Below, piece after piece: positions 11,107 to 22,150 of a stretch of 64,000 nucleotides of DNA; position 1 is the first letter of the stretch, and the number at the start of each line of letters is the position of its first letter. Source of the stretch: Betaproteobacteria bacterium (lineage in GTDB: Bacteria; Pseudomonadota; Gammaproteobacteria; Burkholderiales; Usitatibacteraceae); the NCBI GenBank assembly GCA_016708825.1, contig JADJEZ010000003.1, forward strand, positions 124,001 through 188,000, read 5' to 3'. The notes beneath the pieces are model-generated. The model was given only the letters and a program-made list of their open reading frames with translations, was not told the DNA's origin and did no database searches. The translations under genes and the position numbers were made by a program.

Positions 11107-11175
11107 GAGAAGCGTCTTCCTGCAGTTCCCACCATCTATCGGTTGTATCGTCTGGCGCAGCGCGCCTTGCCTGCG

Positions 11176-11252
11176 GGGTCTGTAGCTCAGTTGGTCAGAG
11201 CACACGCTTGATAAGCGTGGGGTCGATGGTTCAAATCCATCCAGACCCACCA
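11176..11252 (+). tRNA. tRNA-Ile (GAT)
   Basis: A 77-nt tRNA with acceptor stem GGGTCTG/CAGACCC, encoded CCA, D-arm GCTCAGTTGGTCAGAGC, anticodon loop CTTGATAAG and T-arm GGTTCAAATCC. It is the first of the two spacer tRNAs usual in betaproteobacterial rRNA operons. Confidence 0.98.
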
Positions 11253-11300
11253 CTTACCGACTCGGGCGTGGGGGGGCGGGAAATCACGAGAGGGTCACAC

Positions 11301-11376
11301 GGGGCCATAGCTCAGCTGGGAGAGCGCCTGCTTTGCAAGCAGGAGGTCACCGGTTCGATCCCGGTTGGCTCCACCA
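11301..11376 (+). tRNA. tRNA-Ala (TGC)
   Basis: A 76-nt tRNA with acceptor stem GGGGCCA/TGGCTCC (one G-U pair), encoded CCA, anticodon loop CTTTGCAAG and T-arm CGGTTCGATCC. It follows tRNA-Ile by 48 nt in the 16S-23S spacer. Confidence 0.98.
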
Positions 11377-11678
11377 GCGTTTCGAGAGGGCAGTAGACAG
11401 GTGCGCGTGGCGCGCCTGTCTTCTGGCTTCTTCGTGAAGTTCCAGATCGGCTGATCTTTAACAATTCGGGAAACATGAAGGTAGTTCTTGCGGGGTGGGT
11501 GCGTGCCCGGTGGCATGGGGTGCGTGGCCGTTCTGCGAGGACACTGGGTGTATGTATTGCATCGTGCATTTGCGCAAGTCAAAAGGGCGCAAGTGCGCAC
11601 AAGCGCTTATGAAGAGAAGCCTTGTAGCTTCTGTCGTTCCTTGGGTCCGAAGAGGGTCTGGAGGGGGCAGGGTTATAG
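11377..11678 (+). other. 16S-23S spacer, distal part, with second boxA
   Basis: This stretch of about 300 nt between tRNA-Ala and the 23S gene has no gene. It contains TGATCTTTAACA at 11452-11463, a boxA-like antitermination site upstream of 23S. Nothing else recognisable was seen in it. Confidence 0.7.
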
Positions 11679-14783
<3,105 letters not shown>

Positions 14784-14904
14784 CTATAACTCTGCTAAGA
14801 AGCCTGTGCGCGCGAAAGCGCCGAGGCAGTGCCTCACCCAACCTTCACTTCCCGAGACAAGCGCGTGACCGCACCCCAGCACCACCGCGGGCACGACACA
14901 GAAT

Positions 14905-15019
14905 TCCTGGCGACCATAGCGCGTTGGCACCACCCCTTCCCATCCCGAACAGGACCGTGAAACGACGCCGCGCCGATGATATTGCGGATTGCCCGTGAGA
15001 AAGTAGGTCATCGCCAGGG
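14905..15019 (+). rRNA. rrf: 5S ribosomal RNA
   Basis: About 115 nt beginning TCCTGGCGACCATAGCG and ending GTCATCGCCAGGG, with the terminal stem CCTGGCGA/TCGCCAGG. The conserved loop CCCATCCCGAACAG and the GTGAAACG segment are present. The 23S-5S spacer (14784-14904) has no gene. Confidence 0.95.
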
Positions 15020-15074
15020 CCTTACAAACAGACGCCCGACTTCGAAAGAGGTCGGGCGTCTGCATTTGCGGGAC
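15010..15074 (+). repeat. tandem repeat copy 1: 5S tail plus terminator
   Basis: A 65 bp unit starting in the last bases of 5S (ATCGCCAGGGC) and running through the terminator to GCATTTGCGGGAC. It recurs 120 bp downstream with only two differences, both in the terminator stem and mutually compensating. Confidence 0.95.
15030..15061. terminator. rRNA operon terminator (copy 1)
   Basis: AGACGCCCGAC and GTCGGGCGTCT make a perfect 11 bp stem with a 10-nt loop, 10 bp after the 5S gene. The plus-strand tail is TGCATTTG, with few Ts; on the minus strand the tail TGTTTGTAAG is richer in T, so it may work in both directions. Confidence 0.85.
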
Positions 15075-15129
15075 CGATGGCGATAACGTGCTTTGACCGA
15101 TCGCGGAGCGAAGGAGGGCCAAAGTGACA

Positions 15130-15194
15130 ATCGCCAGGGCCTTACAAACAAACGCCCGACTTCGAAAGAGGTCGGGCGTTTGCATTTGCGGGAC
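15130..15194 (+). repeat. tandem repeat copy 2: 5S tail plus terminator
   Basis: Second copy of the 65 bp unit. It carries a stray fragment of the 5S 3' end (ATCGCCAGGGC) outside any rRNA gene, so it arose by duplication of the operon end. It differs from copy 1 at 15151 (A for G) and 15180 (T for C). Confidence 0.95.
15150..15181. terminator. terminator copy 2, shared with the convergent treY end
   Basis: AAACGCCCGAC and GTCGGGCGTTT form a perfect 11 bp stem; the outer G-C pair of copy 1 has become A-T on both sides. It lies 33 bp past the treY stop. Read on the minus strand it is followed by TGTTTGTAAGG, so it probably terminates the trehalose operon as well as any rRNA read-through. Confidence 0.85.
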
Positions 15195-15213
15195 TGGAAA
15201 ACGCGGCGAGCGA

Positions 15214-18092
15214 TCAGTCCATCGAGAGGAGCGCCGCGGCGGGAAACGCCGCGAACGCCTGCGCGAGCGCGATCGTGCCGCCGCGCACGGCCACTTCCTC
15301 GCCCGTGAGCACGTTGGTGAATCGCGCACCATCGCCGAACTCGCCCGCCTCGATGGCCGTGTCGGCCCAGGCATCGTGACCCACGGGAAGCTTTCCGGGC
15401 TCTCCCAGCAGCTTCGCGAAGAGCCTTCCGGCCACCACGACGAGCGTGCGCCCCTCGTGGCGCCTGGCGTACGCGAGCACGTGTGCGGCCTGCGCGCCGC
15501 GCGAGTCGAGCGGCAGGTAGCTGCCCTGGCGAAACAGCTCCGGCTCGTCCCGGCGCAGGCCGAGGACGCGTGCGGTGACGAGGAGCTTTGCACGGCCGTC
15601 GTGGAGCGAGGCTGCAAGCGAGCCCGCGTACTCCGCGCGCCCGGCGTCGGTCGCCAGGATCTCCTCCAGCAGGCGCCCACGGAGCGCGTAGTCCACCGGG
15701 CGGCGGTTGTCCGGGTCGACCAGGCTGAAGTCGAGCAACTCGTTGCCCTGGTAGAGATCCGGCACCCCGGGCGAGGTGAGCTTCACGAGAGCGAGCGAAA
15801 GCGAACCCAGCGCGCCGAACCAGGCCAGGCGCGAGGCTTGCGCGTGCAGGTCGTCGAGGAAGGGCGTGGGGCGCTCACGGCCGAGCAGGGCGCCCACGAA
15901 GTGCGCGAGGCCCCGCTCGTAGTCCTCGTTCGGCCGCGTCCAGCTCGTGCTGCGCTTGGCCTCCCGCGCCGCCTTCAGCATGTAGCGCTCGATGCGGCCG
16001 CGGTAGTCCTCCAGCGCCTCGCCCGAGAGCCCTTCCGGAGGGAAAGTGCCGAGCAGGACCTGGTACAGGAGGTATTCGTCGTTGCGCGAGGGCACGGGCG
16101 CCGAGCCGGCGGCCGATCGCGCGCTGCGGTTGAGCGTGCTCCAGCGGCGCAGCAGCAGGCGCCAGGCCGCGGGCATCTCCGAGATCACGTTGATCCGCTG
16201 GCGCACGTCCTCGCTGCGCTTGTTGTCGTGCGTCGAGGTCGCGAGCATCGTGTGCGGCCAGCGCGCGGCACGGTCGGCGCTCGCCCCGTGGAACGCGCGC
16301 ACCGACATGCCGAAGGTCTCCGGGTGGGAGCCCACCTCGTTCAGGGACGCAAGCCGGTTGTAGATGTAGAACGCGGTGTCCTCGACGCCCTTCGCCGCGA
16401 GCGGGGAGGTGAACTGCTGGAACTTCATCGCGAAGCGCAGCACGCGCTTCTCGAGGCCCTCCGGGGATCCCTCGGGAACCGTGCCGAAGAGAATGTGTCG
16501 CAGGAAGCCGAACACGCTCGCATCGGCCGCGCGCGAGCGGCGCGTGGCGTGCGCGACCGCCCAGTCGACGAACCGGCGATCCTGGGCGGAAGGCGCGCCC
16601 GCGATGTAGGTGCGGTAGACGGGCATGCAGGCGGCCACTTCCGCGAGCGCCTCGCGAAGCGTGTTGAACGTGAAGTCGCGCGTGCGAAGGTCCGCCCGCG
16701 CTATGCGCATGAGCTCGGTGGCGAGCATGGTGAGTTCGGAAGCGAGCGCGCTGCGCATGATGTCGCGCTTGCTCAGGTAGGTGAGTTCCTCGAATTCGAG
16801 GCTCTCCCCCGTGAAGCTTCGCCACGTGCGCTCGATCCTGCGGGCCGCGCCGCGGTCCACGAAGACCGCGTTCGCCACCGCCGCGAACCGATAACCCGTC
16901 GTGCCGTGGAGCGCCCAGTCTTCCGGGATGTGCTCGTGCGGCGCGGTGATCTTCTCCGCGAGCACGTAGAGGGGCCGCGCGGGCCTGCCGTCGTCGCCCA
17001 CCGGGGCGAGGGGCATCCCGAGCCGGCGCGCGTAGCCTTCCTGCAGGCGCCGGAAATACTGTGCCGGGTCGTACAGGCCGTCCGGGTGGTCGATGCGCAG
17101 CCCGTCGACGGTGCCGGAGGCCGCCAGCTCCAGCGCGAGGCCGTGGGTGGCCTCGAACACCTGCTCGTCCTCCATGCGCAGCGCGGCGAGCTCGTTGATG
17201 TCGAAGAAGCGCCGGTAGTTGATCTCGTCGGAGGCGACGCGCCAATAGGCCAGGCGGTAGGCCTGGGCTTCGAGGAGCGCATGCAGCGCCTCTCGCGTGC
17301 CGTCGCCGGCCCGCGCGGCGTTCGCTTCCGATACCGCGGACTGGAGCGCGTGGGCGAGCACCGGTTGCCCGAGCGCGAGGCTTGCGAGGCGCCGCTTGTG
17401 GGCTTCCTTGTCCCGCGAGCGCTCGGCGATTTCCTCCGCAGTCGCGCTGTCTCGCGCAGGCAGGTGCCCGAAGGCGGAGGCGAGGCTCGCGAGTTCGCCG
17501 CGCGCGTGCGCGGGTGCGTCCGCGGGCAGCAGTTGCTCGGCCCGGCGCAGCAGCCCCGCATATTCGCGTGGATCCACGGGGAAGCGGTGCTCGTGGTAGC
17601 GCACCGCGAACGCGCCCGACTCCACCTCGAAGACGAGCACGAGCTCGCCCTTCGCGAGCACGACGCCGTAGTGCTCGCCGAGCACGGGCACGAGGACCTT
17701 GCCGGCGAGCTCGACGTTCGCCGGCAGCCAGTCGATGTCGAAATAGCGCGCATGGAGCGAGGCGGGCCCGTTCTCGAGCACGTCCATCCACCAGGCGTTG
17801 TCGGCGCCCATGACCGCCATGTGGTTCGGCACCATGTCGAAGAGCATCCCGAGCCCGTGCTCGCGCAGCGCCGCGCAGCAGCGCGCGAAGCCCTCCGGCC
17901 CCCCGAGGTCCGGGGCGATCTCTCCGTGGTGGGTGATGTCGTAGCCGTGCATGCTGTCCGTGCGCGCGCGCAGCAACGGCGAGCAGTAGACGTGGCTCAC
18001 GCCGAGCCGGGCGAGATACGGGATGATCGCGATCGCGGCATCGAAGTCGAACCCCGGTGCAACTGCAGCCGGTAGGTGGCCCGCGGGATGCG
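15214..18092 (-). CDS. treY: maltooligosyl-trehalose synthase (TreY), C-terminal half of a MalQ-TreY chain
   Basis: TreY rearranges the reducing end of malto-oligosaccharides into a trehalose unit. It is a GH13 enzyme of about 950 residues. Motifs in order are IPRATYRLQLHRG, YLARLGVSHVYCSPLL, DMVPNHMAVMG, TVDGLRIDHPDGLYDP (nucleophile Asp), YVLAEKITAPHEHIPEDW (acid/base Glu), TGYRF and TSTHDNKRSEDVR (third Asp). One base is missing near 18055, inside GGGG-TTC, so the first 13 residues lie in the malQ frame and the rest in the next. No stop codon and no close start separate it from MalQ. This suggests a single bifunctional protein of about 1,700 residues. It is the last gene of the block. Confidence 0.92.
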
Positions 18093-20321
18093 GACCTCGC
18101 GCGCCCCCGGCGGCGCGGTCTTCGGCGGCTGCGGACGCGCGGCGGCCATCCGCTTGCCGAGCGAGGCGACACGGGCGGAACCGCGCATCCGTTCGAGGCT
18201 CTCCGGAAGCTTGCGGCACCAGTTCGGGTGCTCGTCCGTCGTGCCCGGCATGTTGGCCTGTTCCGTAGCGCCGAGGGCGTCCTCCAACTGCACCATCAGG
18301 ACGCGCGATGGGGAGGCGGCCACGAAGGCATGTATCGCCTCGGCGAGCGCGGGCGTGAGCGCCTGGACTCCCGTGGGTTCCACGACGGTGCCAGCCGGAA
18401 GCAGGTCCGCGTGCTGCAGCGCGAGCATCAGCCGCAGGCGTTCCTGGGCGCGGTCGACCAGCTGCTTCTCGTAGGTGCTGTCCTTCGGAAACAGGCCGAG
18501 GCCGCGGCGCAGTACGAGATCCCTGCCCTCCCACCAGCCCGCAAGTGTGGCGAGATCGTGCGTGCTGACCGCCACCAGAGCCTCGGGCGGATAGTCGGCC
18601 GCGGGCAGGAAGGCCCCGTCGTTGCCGCGCTCGAAGTAGAGCAGCCGGTAGGAGAGCACGCCGACTCGCGTGAGCCCGGCGCGGACTTCGTCCGGAACCG
18701 TTCCCAGGTCCTCGCCGATCACCAGGCAATGGTTGCGATGGCTCTCCAGCGCGACGATCGCGAGCAGCTCGTCGAACGCGTACTGCACGTAGCTGCCGCT
18801 GCCCGCGCCGGAATCGCGCGCGATCCAGAAGAGGCGCATGAGCCCCATGACGTGGTCGATGCGGAGGGCACCCGCGTCGCGCATGTTGGCGACGAGTGCC
18901 CGCCTCAGATCGGCGTAGCCGTCGGCGCGAAGCCGGTCCGGGCGCAGCGGAGGCAGCCCCCAGTCCTGGCCCTTCTGTTTGAACTCGTCTGGCGGCGTGC
19001 CCACGCTCGCCTCGAGCGCATAGCCGCGCGGATTCGACCAGGTATCCGAACCGCCGCGGTCCACGGACACGGCGAGGTCGAGGTAGAGACCGGGGGCCAG
19101 GCCGAGCTCGTCGCAGCGCTCGCCAAGCCGGGCGAGCTGGCGCGCGGCCTGCCATTGCAGGTATTCGTGGAACTCGACGCGCTCGAGCCGCTCGGCGGCC
19201 AGGCGCGCGACGGCCCCGGCATCGGGATCGCGGCATTCCTGCGGCCAGTGCCGCCAACCCCAGGCCGAGGGATCCCGGGCGTGGAACTCGGCGTGCAACG
19301 CCTCGAACAGCGCGTACCGGCGCAGGGCCTCGCCCTCGCGGGCCTGGAAATCGCGAAACGCGCGGGCGCGCGGCGAGTCGGCTTCGACATGCCGCGCGCG
19401 AAAGCCGGCGTACAGGAGTTCCAGGATCTCGAACTTGGTGCCCGCCACGCCCTCGTAGTCGACGAGTTCCGACTCGCGAAGCGCGGCTAGGCGCGCCTGG
19501 AACTGCGCCGAGCGGACCCGTTGCTGCGCCGGCTCGCTGTCCCGGAAGTCCTCGATCGCCTCGACGTCCAGGTACAGCACGTTCAGTCGCTCCCGCGAGG
19601 ACGGGCTGTAGGGGCTCGCGTGCCGGGGAAACTGCGGAAAGAGGGCATGCAGCGGGTTCAGGCCGATGATGCCGGCGCCGAGCGCGGCCCAGTCCTCGAG
19701 CAGGCGGCCGAGGTCCGTGAAATCCCCGATGCCCCAGTTCCGGTCGGACCGGAGGGAGTACAGCTGGACCGCGGGACCCCAGACACGACGGCCGCCGGCG
19801 AGCGCTTCCGGCCAGTAGCAGCGCGGCGGGGCGGCGATCACCAGTGCGCTGCCGAGCGCCTTGTCGCCGTCGAAGATCTCGAGCCGGTGGTAGCCGGCGG
19901 GAAGTGCCGCGTCCAGCCGGAGTTCGCGCTGTACGTACCCCGCCCCGTCGATCCGCTCGTATCCGGTTTCGCGAAGCGCGGAGGAGTCGACTTCGCCCTC
20001 TTGCACGCTTCCGGATTCCTCCGTGACTTTCCAGCGCAAGGACCGGGTCGCCTCGGGCAGGCGAACGCTCGCGGTCCAGGGAGCGGCGCAGGCGCCGATC
20101 GCCATTGCCGGGGCGAGGCTCTCGCGCCAATGCCTTGCGTGGGCCGACTTCTCCGACTCCGCCACCCGCTCGGGCGTGGTCGCGTCGACGTCGAGCTGGG
20201 CGAGGAGCGCGACCAGGCCCGACTCCGGGACCTCGTGCCGGTTGCCCCAGATGTCGTGATAGCCGGTCGAGATGCCGTGGTGCGCGCAGAGGCGATCGAG
20301 CGCCGCGCGCCCGGCGCTCAT
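17997..20321 (-). CDS. malQ: 4-alpha-glucanotransferase (MalQ), N-terminal half of a MalQ-TreY chain
   Basis: Amylomaltase of family GH77 that disproportionates short maltodextrins. The start MSAGRAALDRLCAHHGI overlaps the treZ stop (ATGA at 20318-20321). Motifs are GIGDFTDLGRLLEDWAALGA, QDWGLPPLRPDRL, GALRIDHVMGLMRLFWI (nucleophile Asp near 489), CLVIGEDLGTVPDEVR (acid/base Glu near 537) and AVSTHDLATLAGWWEG (Asp near 589). MalQ proper ends near residue 730. It then runs through a Pro/Ala-rich linker (AARPQPPKTAPPGA) straight into TreY residues, so the frame end at 17997 reflects the base lost near 18055, not a real terminus. In the cycle it recycles maltose and maltotriose left by GlgX and TreY. 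Confidence 0.92.
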   Translation of the reverse strand: MSAGRAALDRLCAHHGISTGYHDIWGNRHEVPESGLVALLAQLDVDATTPERVAESEKSAHARHWRESLAPAMAIGACAAPWTASVRLPEATRSLRWKVTEESGSVQEGEVDSSALRETGYERIDGAGYVQRELRLDAALPAGYHRLEIFDGDKALGSALVIAAPPRCYWPEALAGGRRVWGPAVQLYSLRSDRNWGIGDFTDLGRLLEDWAALGAGIIGLNPLHALFPQFPRHASPYSPSSRERLNVLYLDVEAIEDFRDSEPAQQRVRSAQFQARLAALRESELVDYEGVAGTKFEILELLYAGFRARHVEADSPRARAFRDFQAREGEALRRYALFEALHAEFHARDPSAWGWRHWPQECRDPDAGAVARLAAERLERVEFHEYLQWQAARQLARLGERCDELGLAPGLYLDLAVSVDRGGSDTWSNPRGYALEASVGTPPDEFKQKGQDWGLPPLRPDRLRADGYADLRRALVANMRDAGALRIDHVMGLMRLFWIARDSGAGSGSYVQYAFDELLAIVALESHRNHCLVIGEDLGTVPDEVRAGLTRVGVLSYRLLYFERGNDGAFLPAADYPPEALVAVSTHDLATLAGWWEGRDLVLRRGLGLFPKDSTYEKQLVDRAQERLRLMLALQHADLLPAGTVVEPTGVQALTPALAEAIHAFVAASPSRVLMVQLEDALGATEQANMPGTTDEHPNWCRKLPESLERMRGSARVASLGKRMAAARPQPPKTAPPGAREVRIPRATYRLQLHRGSTSMPRSRSSRISPGSA

Positions 20322-22150
20322 GCCGGCTCCAGGCGGACGGACACGCCGCCGGGCGCGAGCCGCGTGCCGGAGCCGTCCGTGGCGGTTTTATCCTCGTAGA
20401 TCGAAGTGCCCGCGGGCGCGCCGGACAGGAATGCCTCGGCATCACCGAAGTTCGCCGCGAGGTGCAGGCGTGCGCCGTCGCCCAGGGCCCACGTCACGCG
20501 CAGGGCGCCGTCCACGATCTCGTGTTGGCCGCAGTGGCCGCCCGTGCCGGCCAGGTGCGGCGCGATGTGGTCCCGCCGCAACTCCAGCAACGTGCGGGTG
20601 AGCTCGAGGTGCTCCCGTTGCCCCGGTGCCAGTCGTTCTTCCCAGCGAAGCTTCGAGCGCGTGAAGGTTTCCCGGTCGCCCGGATCCGGGATGCTCTCCC
20701 GCGCTATCGGATCGCTGAAGGCGGAAAAACGCGCGAACTCCTCCCGGCGGCCGCGCGAGACGGCCTCGGCGAGCTCGGGCCCGAAGTCGCAGAAGTACAG
20801 GAACGGGCTGGAGGCGTTGAATTCCTCGCCCATGAAGAGCATCGGCGGTTGCGGCGAGAGCAGCAGGCACGCGAGCGCGGTGCGCAGGCGCTTCGGATCG
20901 CCGGCGAGTGCGCCGATGCGCTCGCCCATCGCACGGTTGCCGACCTGGTCGTGGGTCTGCAGGAAGTTCACGAACGCGGCGGGCGGAAGCTGCGCGCTGG
21001 GCGAACCGCGTCGCTCCCCGTTGCGGAAGGCCGACGGGTCGTCCTGGTAGACGAATCCCTCGGCAAGCCCGCGCCCGAGTCGCTGCAGCGGCTGGTCGGC
21101 GTAGTCGGCGTAGTAGCCGTCGTTCTCCCCGGTCACGAGCACGTGCAGCGCGTGGTGGATGTCGTCGTTCCACTGCGCCGAGGCGAATCGCGGCGAGTGC
21201 GCCTCGTCGCGCTCCAGGTAGGCGGCCCCGTTGTCCTCGTTTTCCACGATCAGGTGCACGTGCCGCGAACTTCCCGGCCCTTCGCGAAGCGCGCGCGCGA
21301 TCGCGCACACGATGTCGGGTTCGGAGTCGTCACGGATGGCGTGCACCGCGTCCAGTCGCAGGCCGTCCAGGAAGTACTCCTCGATCCAGTACAGGGCGTT
21401 GTGGACGAAGAAATCGCGCACTTCGCCGCTGTGCGGGCCGTCGAAATTGATCGCCGCGCCCCAGGGCGTCTGGTGCGCCGGGTTGAAGAACTGCGGGCAA
21501 TAGCCGTGCAGGTAGTTCCCCTCGGGCCCGAAGTGGTTGTAGACGACATCCAGGAACACCATCATGCCGGCGCGGTGCGCCGCATCCACGAACCCCTTCA
21601 TGTCCGCCGGAGTGCCGTAGCCCGCGTGCGGCGCGAACAGCAGGACGCCGTCGTATCCCCAGTTGCGGTCTCCCGGGAACGAGGCGACCGGCATGAGTTC
21701 GATCGCGGTGATGCCCAGGGCGGCGAGTTCGGGCAGCAGCGCCGTCGCCGCGGTGAACGTGCCTTCCGGGGTGAAGGTGCCGATATGCATCTCGTAGATC
21801 ACCGCCTCTTCCCACGGGCGTCCCTGCCAGTCGCCGTTCAGCCACGGAAAGGCGAGGGGATCGATCACCTCGCTCGGGCCGTGCACGCCCTGCCGGTTGT
21901 AGCGCGACGCGGGGTCCGGGACGGCGGTGGCGCCCTCGGGCACGTAGCGGTAGGGAGTACCGGGCGGAGCGTCGCGTGCGACGAACTCGTGCCACCCGTC
22001 GGCCAGCGCGCTCATGGCGTGCTTTGTCGTGCTGCGCGCCTTGTCCAGCTCCAGGTGGACCCGCTTGCTCGCCGGGGCCCAGAAGCGGAAGCGGGTGGTG
22101 CCGTCGCTTCTCGCTTCCGCGCCGAAGGGCATCTCGTGCCGGCACTTCAT
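20318..22150 (-). CDS. treZ: maltooligosyl-trehalose trehalohydrolase (TreZ)
   Basis: A 610-residue GH13 enzyme that releases free trehalose from maltooligosyl-trehalose made by TreY. A CBM48-like N-terminal domain (FRFWAPASKRVHLEL) is followed by the barrel: VIYEMHIGTFTPEGTF, ALGITAIELMPVASFPGDRN, FLDVVYNHFGPEGNY, LDGLRLDAVHAIRDDSE (nucleophile Asp267), LIVENEDN (Glu303) and NFLQTHDQVGNR (Asp401). The start MKCRHEMPFGAE shares its A with the glgX TGA, and the stop overlaps the malQ ATG, so all three are translationally coupled. Undamaged. Confidence 0.96.
   Translation of the reverse strand: MKCRHEMPFGAEARSDGTTRFRFWAPASKRVHLELDKARSTTKHAMSALADGWHEFVARDAPPGTPYRYVPEGATAVPDPASRYNRQGVHGPSEVIDPLAFPWLNGDWQGRPWEEAVIYEMHIGTFTPEGTFTAATALLPELAALGITAIELMPVASFPGDRNWGYDGVLLFAPHAGYGTPADMKGFVDAAHRAGMMVFLDVVYNHFGPEGNYLHGYCPQFFNPAHQTPWGAAINFDGPHSGEVRDFFVHNALYWIEEYFLDGLRLDAVHAIRDDSEPDIVCAIARALREGPGSSRHVHLIVENEDNGAAYLERDEAHSPRFASAQWNDDIHHALHVLVTGENDGYYADYADQPLQRLGRGLAEGFVYQDDPSAFRNGERRGSPSAQLPPAAFVNFLQTHDQVGNRAMGERIGALAGDPKRLRTALACLLLSPQPPMLFMGEEFNASSPFLYFCDFGPELAEAVSRGRREEFARFSAFSDPIARESIPDPGDRETFTRSKLRWEERLAPGQREHLELTRTLLELRRDHIAPHLAGTGGHCGQHEIVDGALRVTWALGDGARLHLAANFGDAEAFLSGAPAGTSIYEDKTATDGSGTRLAPGGVSVRLEPA

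Noticed and set aside
15010..15194. Two-unit CRISPR-like or transposon-end repeat
   Set aside because: Only two copies occur, the unit includes the 5S tail and a terminator hairpin, and there are no flanking target duplications or cas/transposase genes.
15124..18075. A 980-codon open frame on the plus strand opposite treY
   Set aside because: It is the antisense shadow of a high-GC gene; the minus strand carries the full TreY motif set and the plus translation is Arg/Ala/Val-rich with no family pattern. The same holds for the long frames opposite glgX, treS/mak, glgE, ior and DUF2339.
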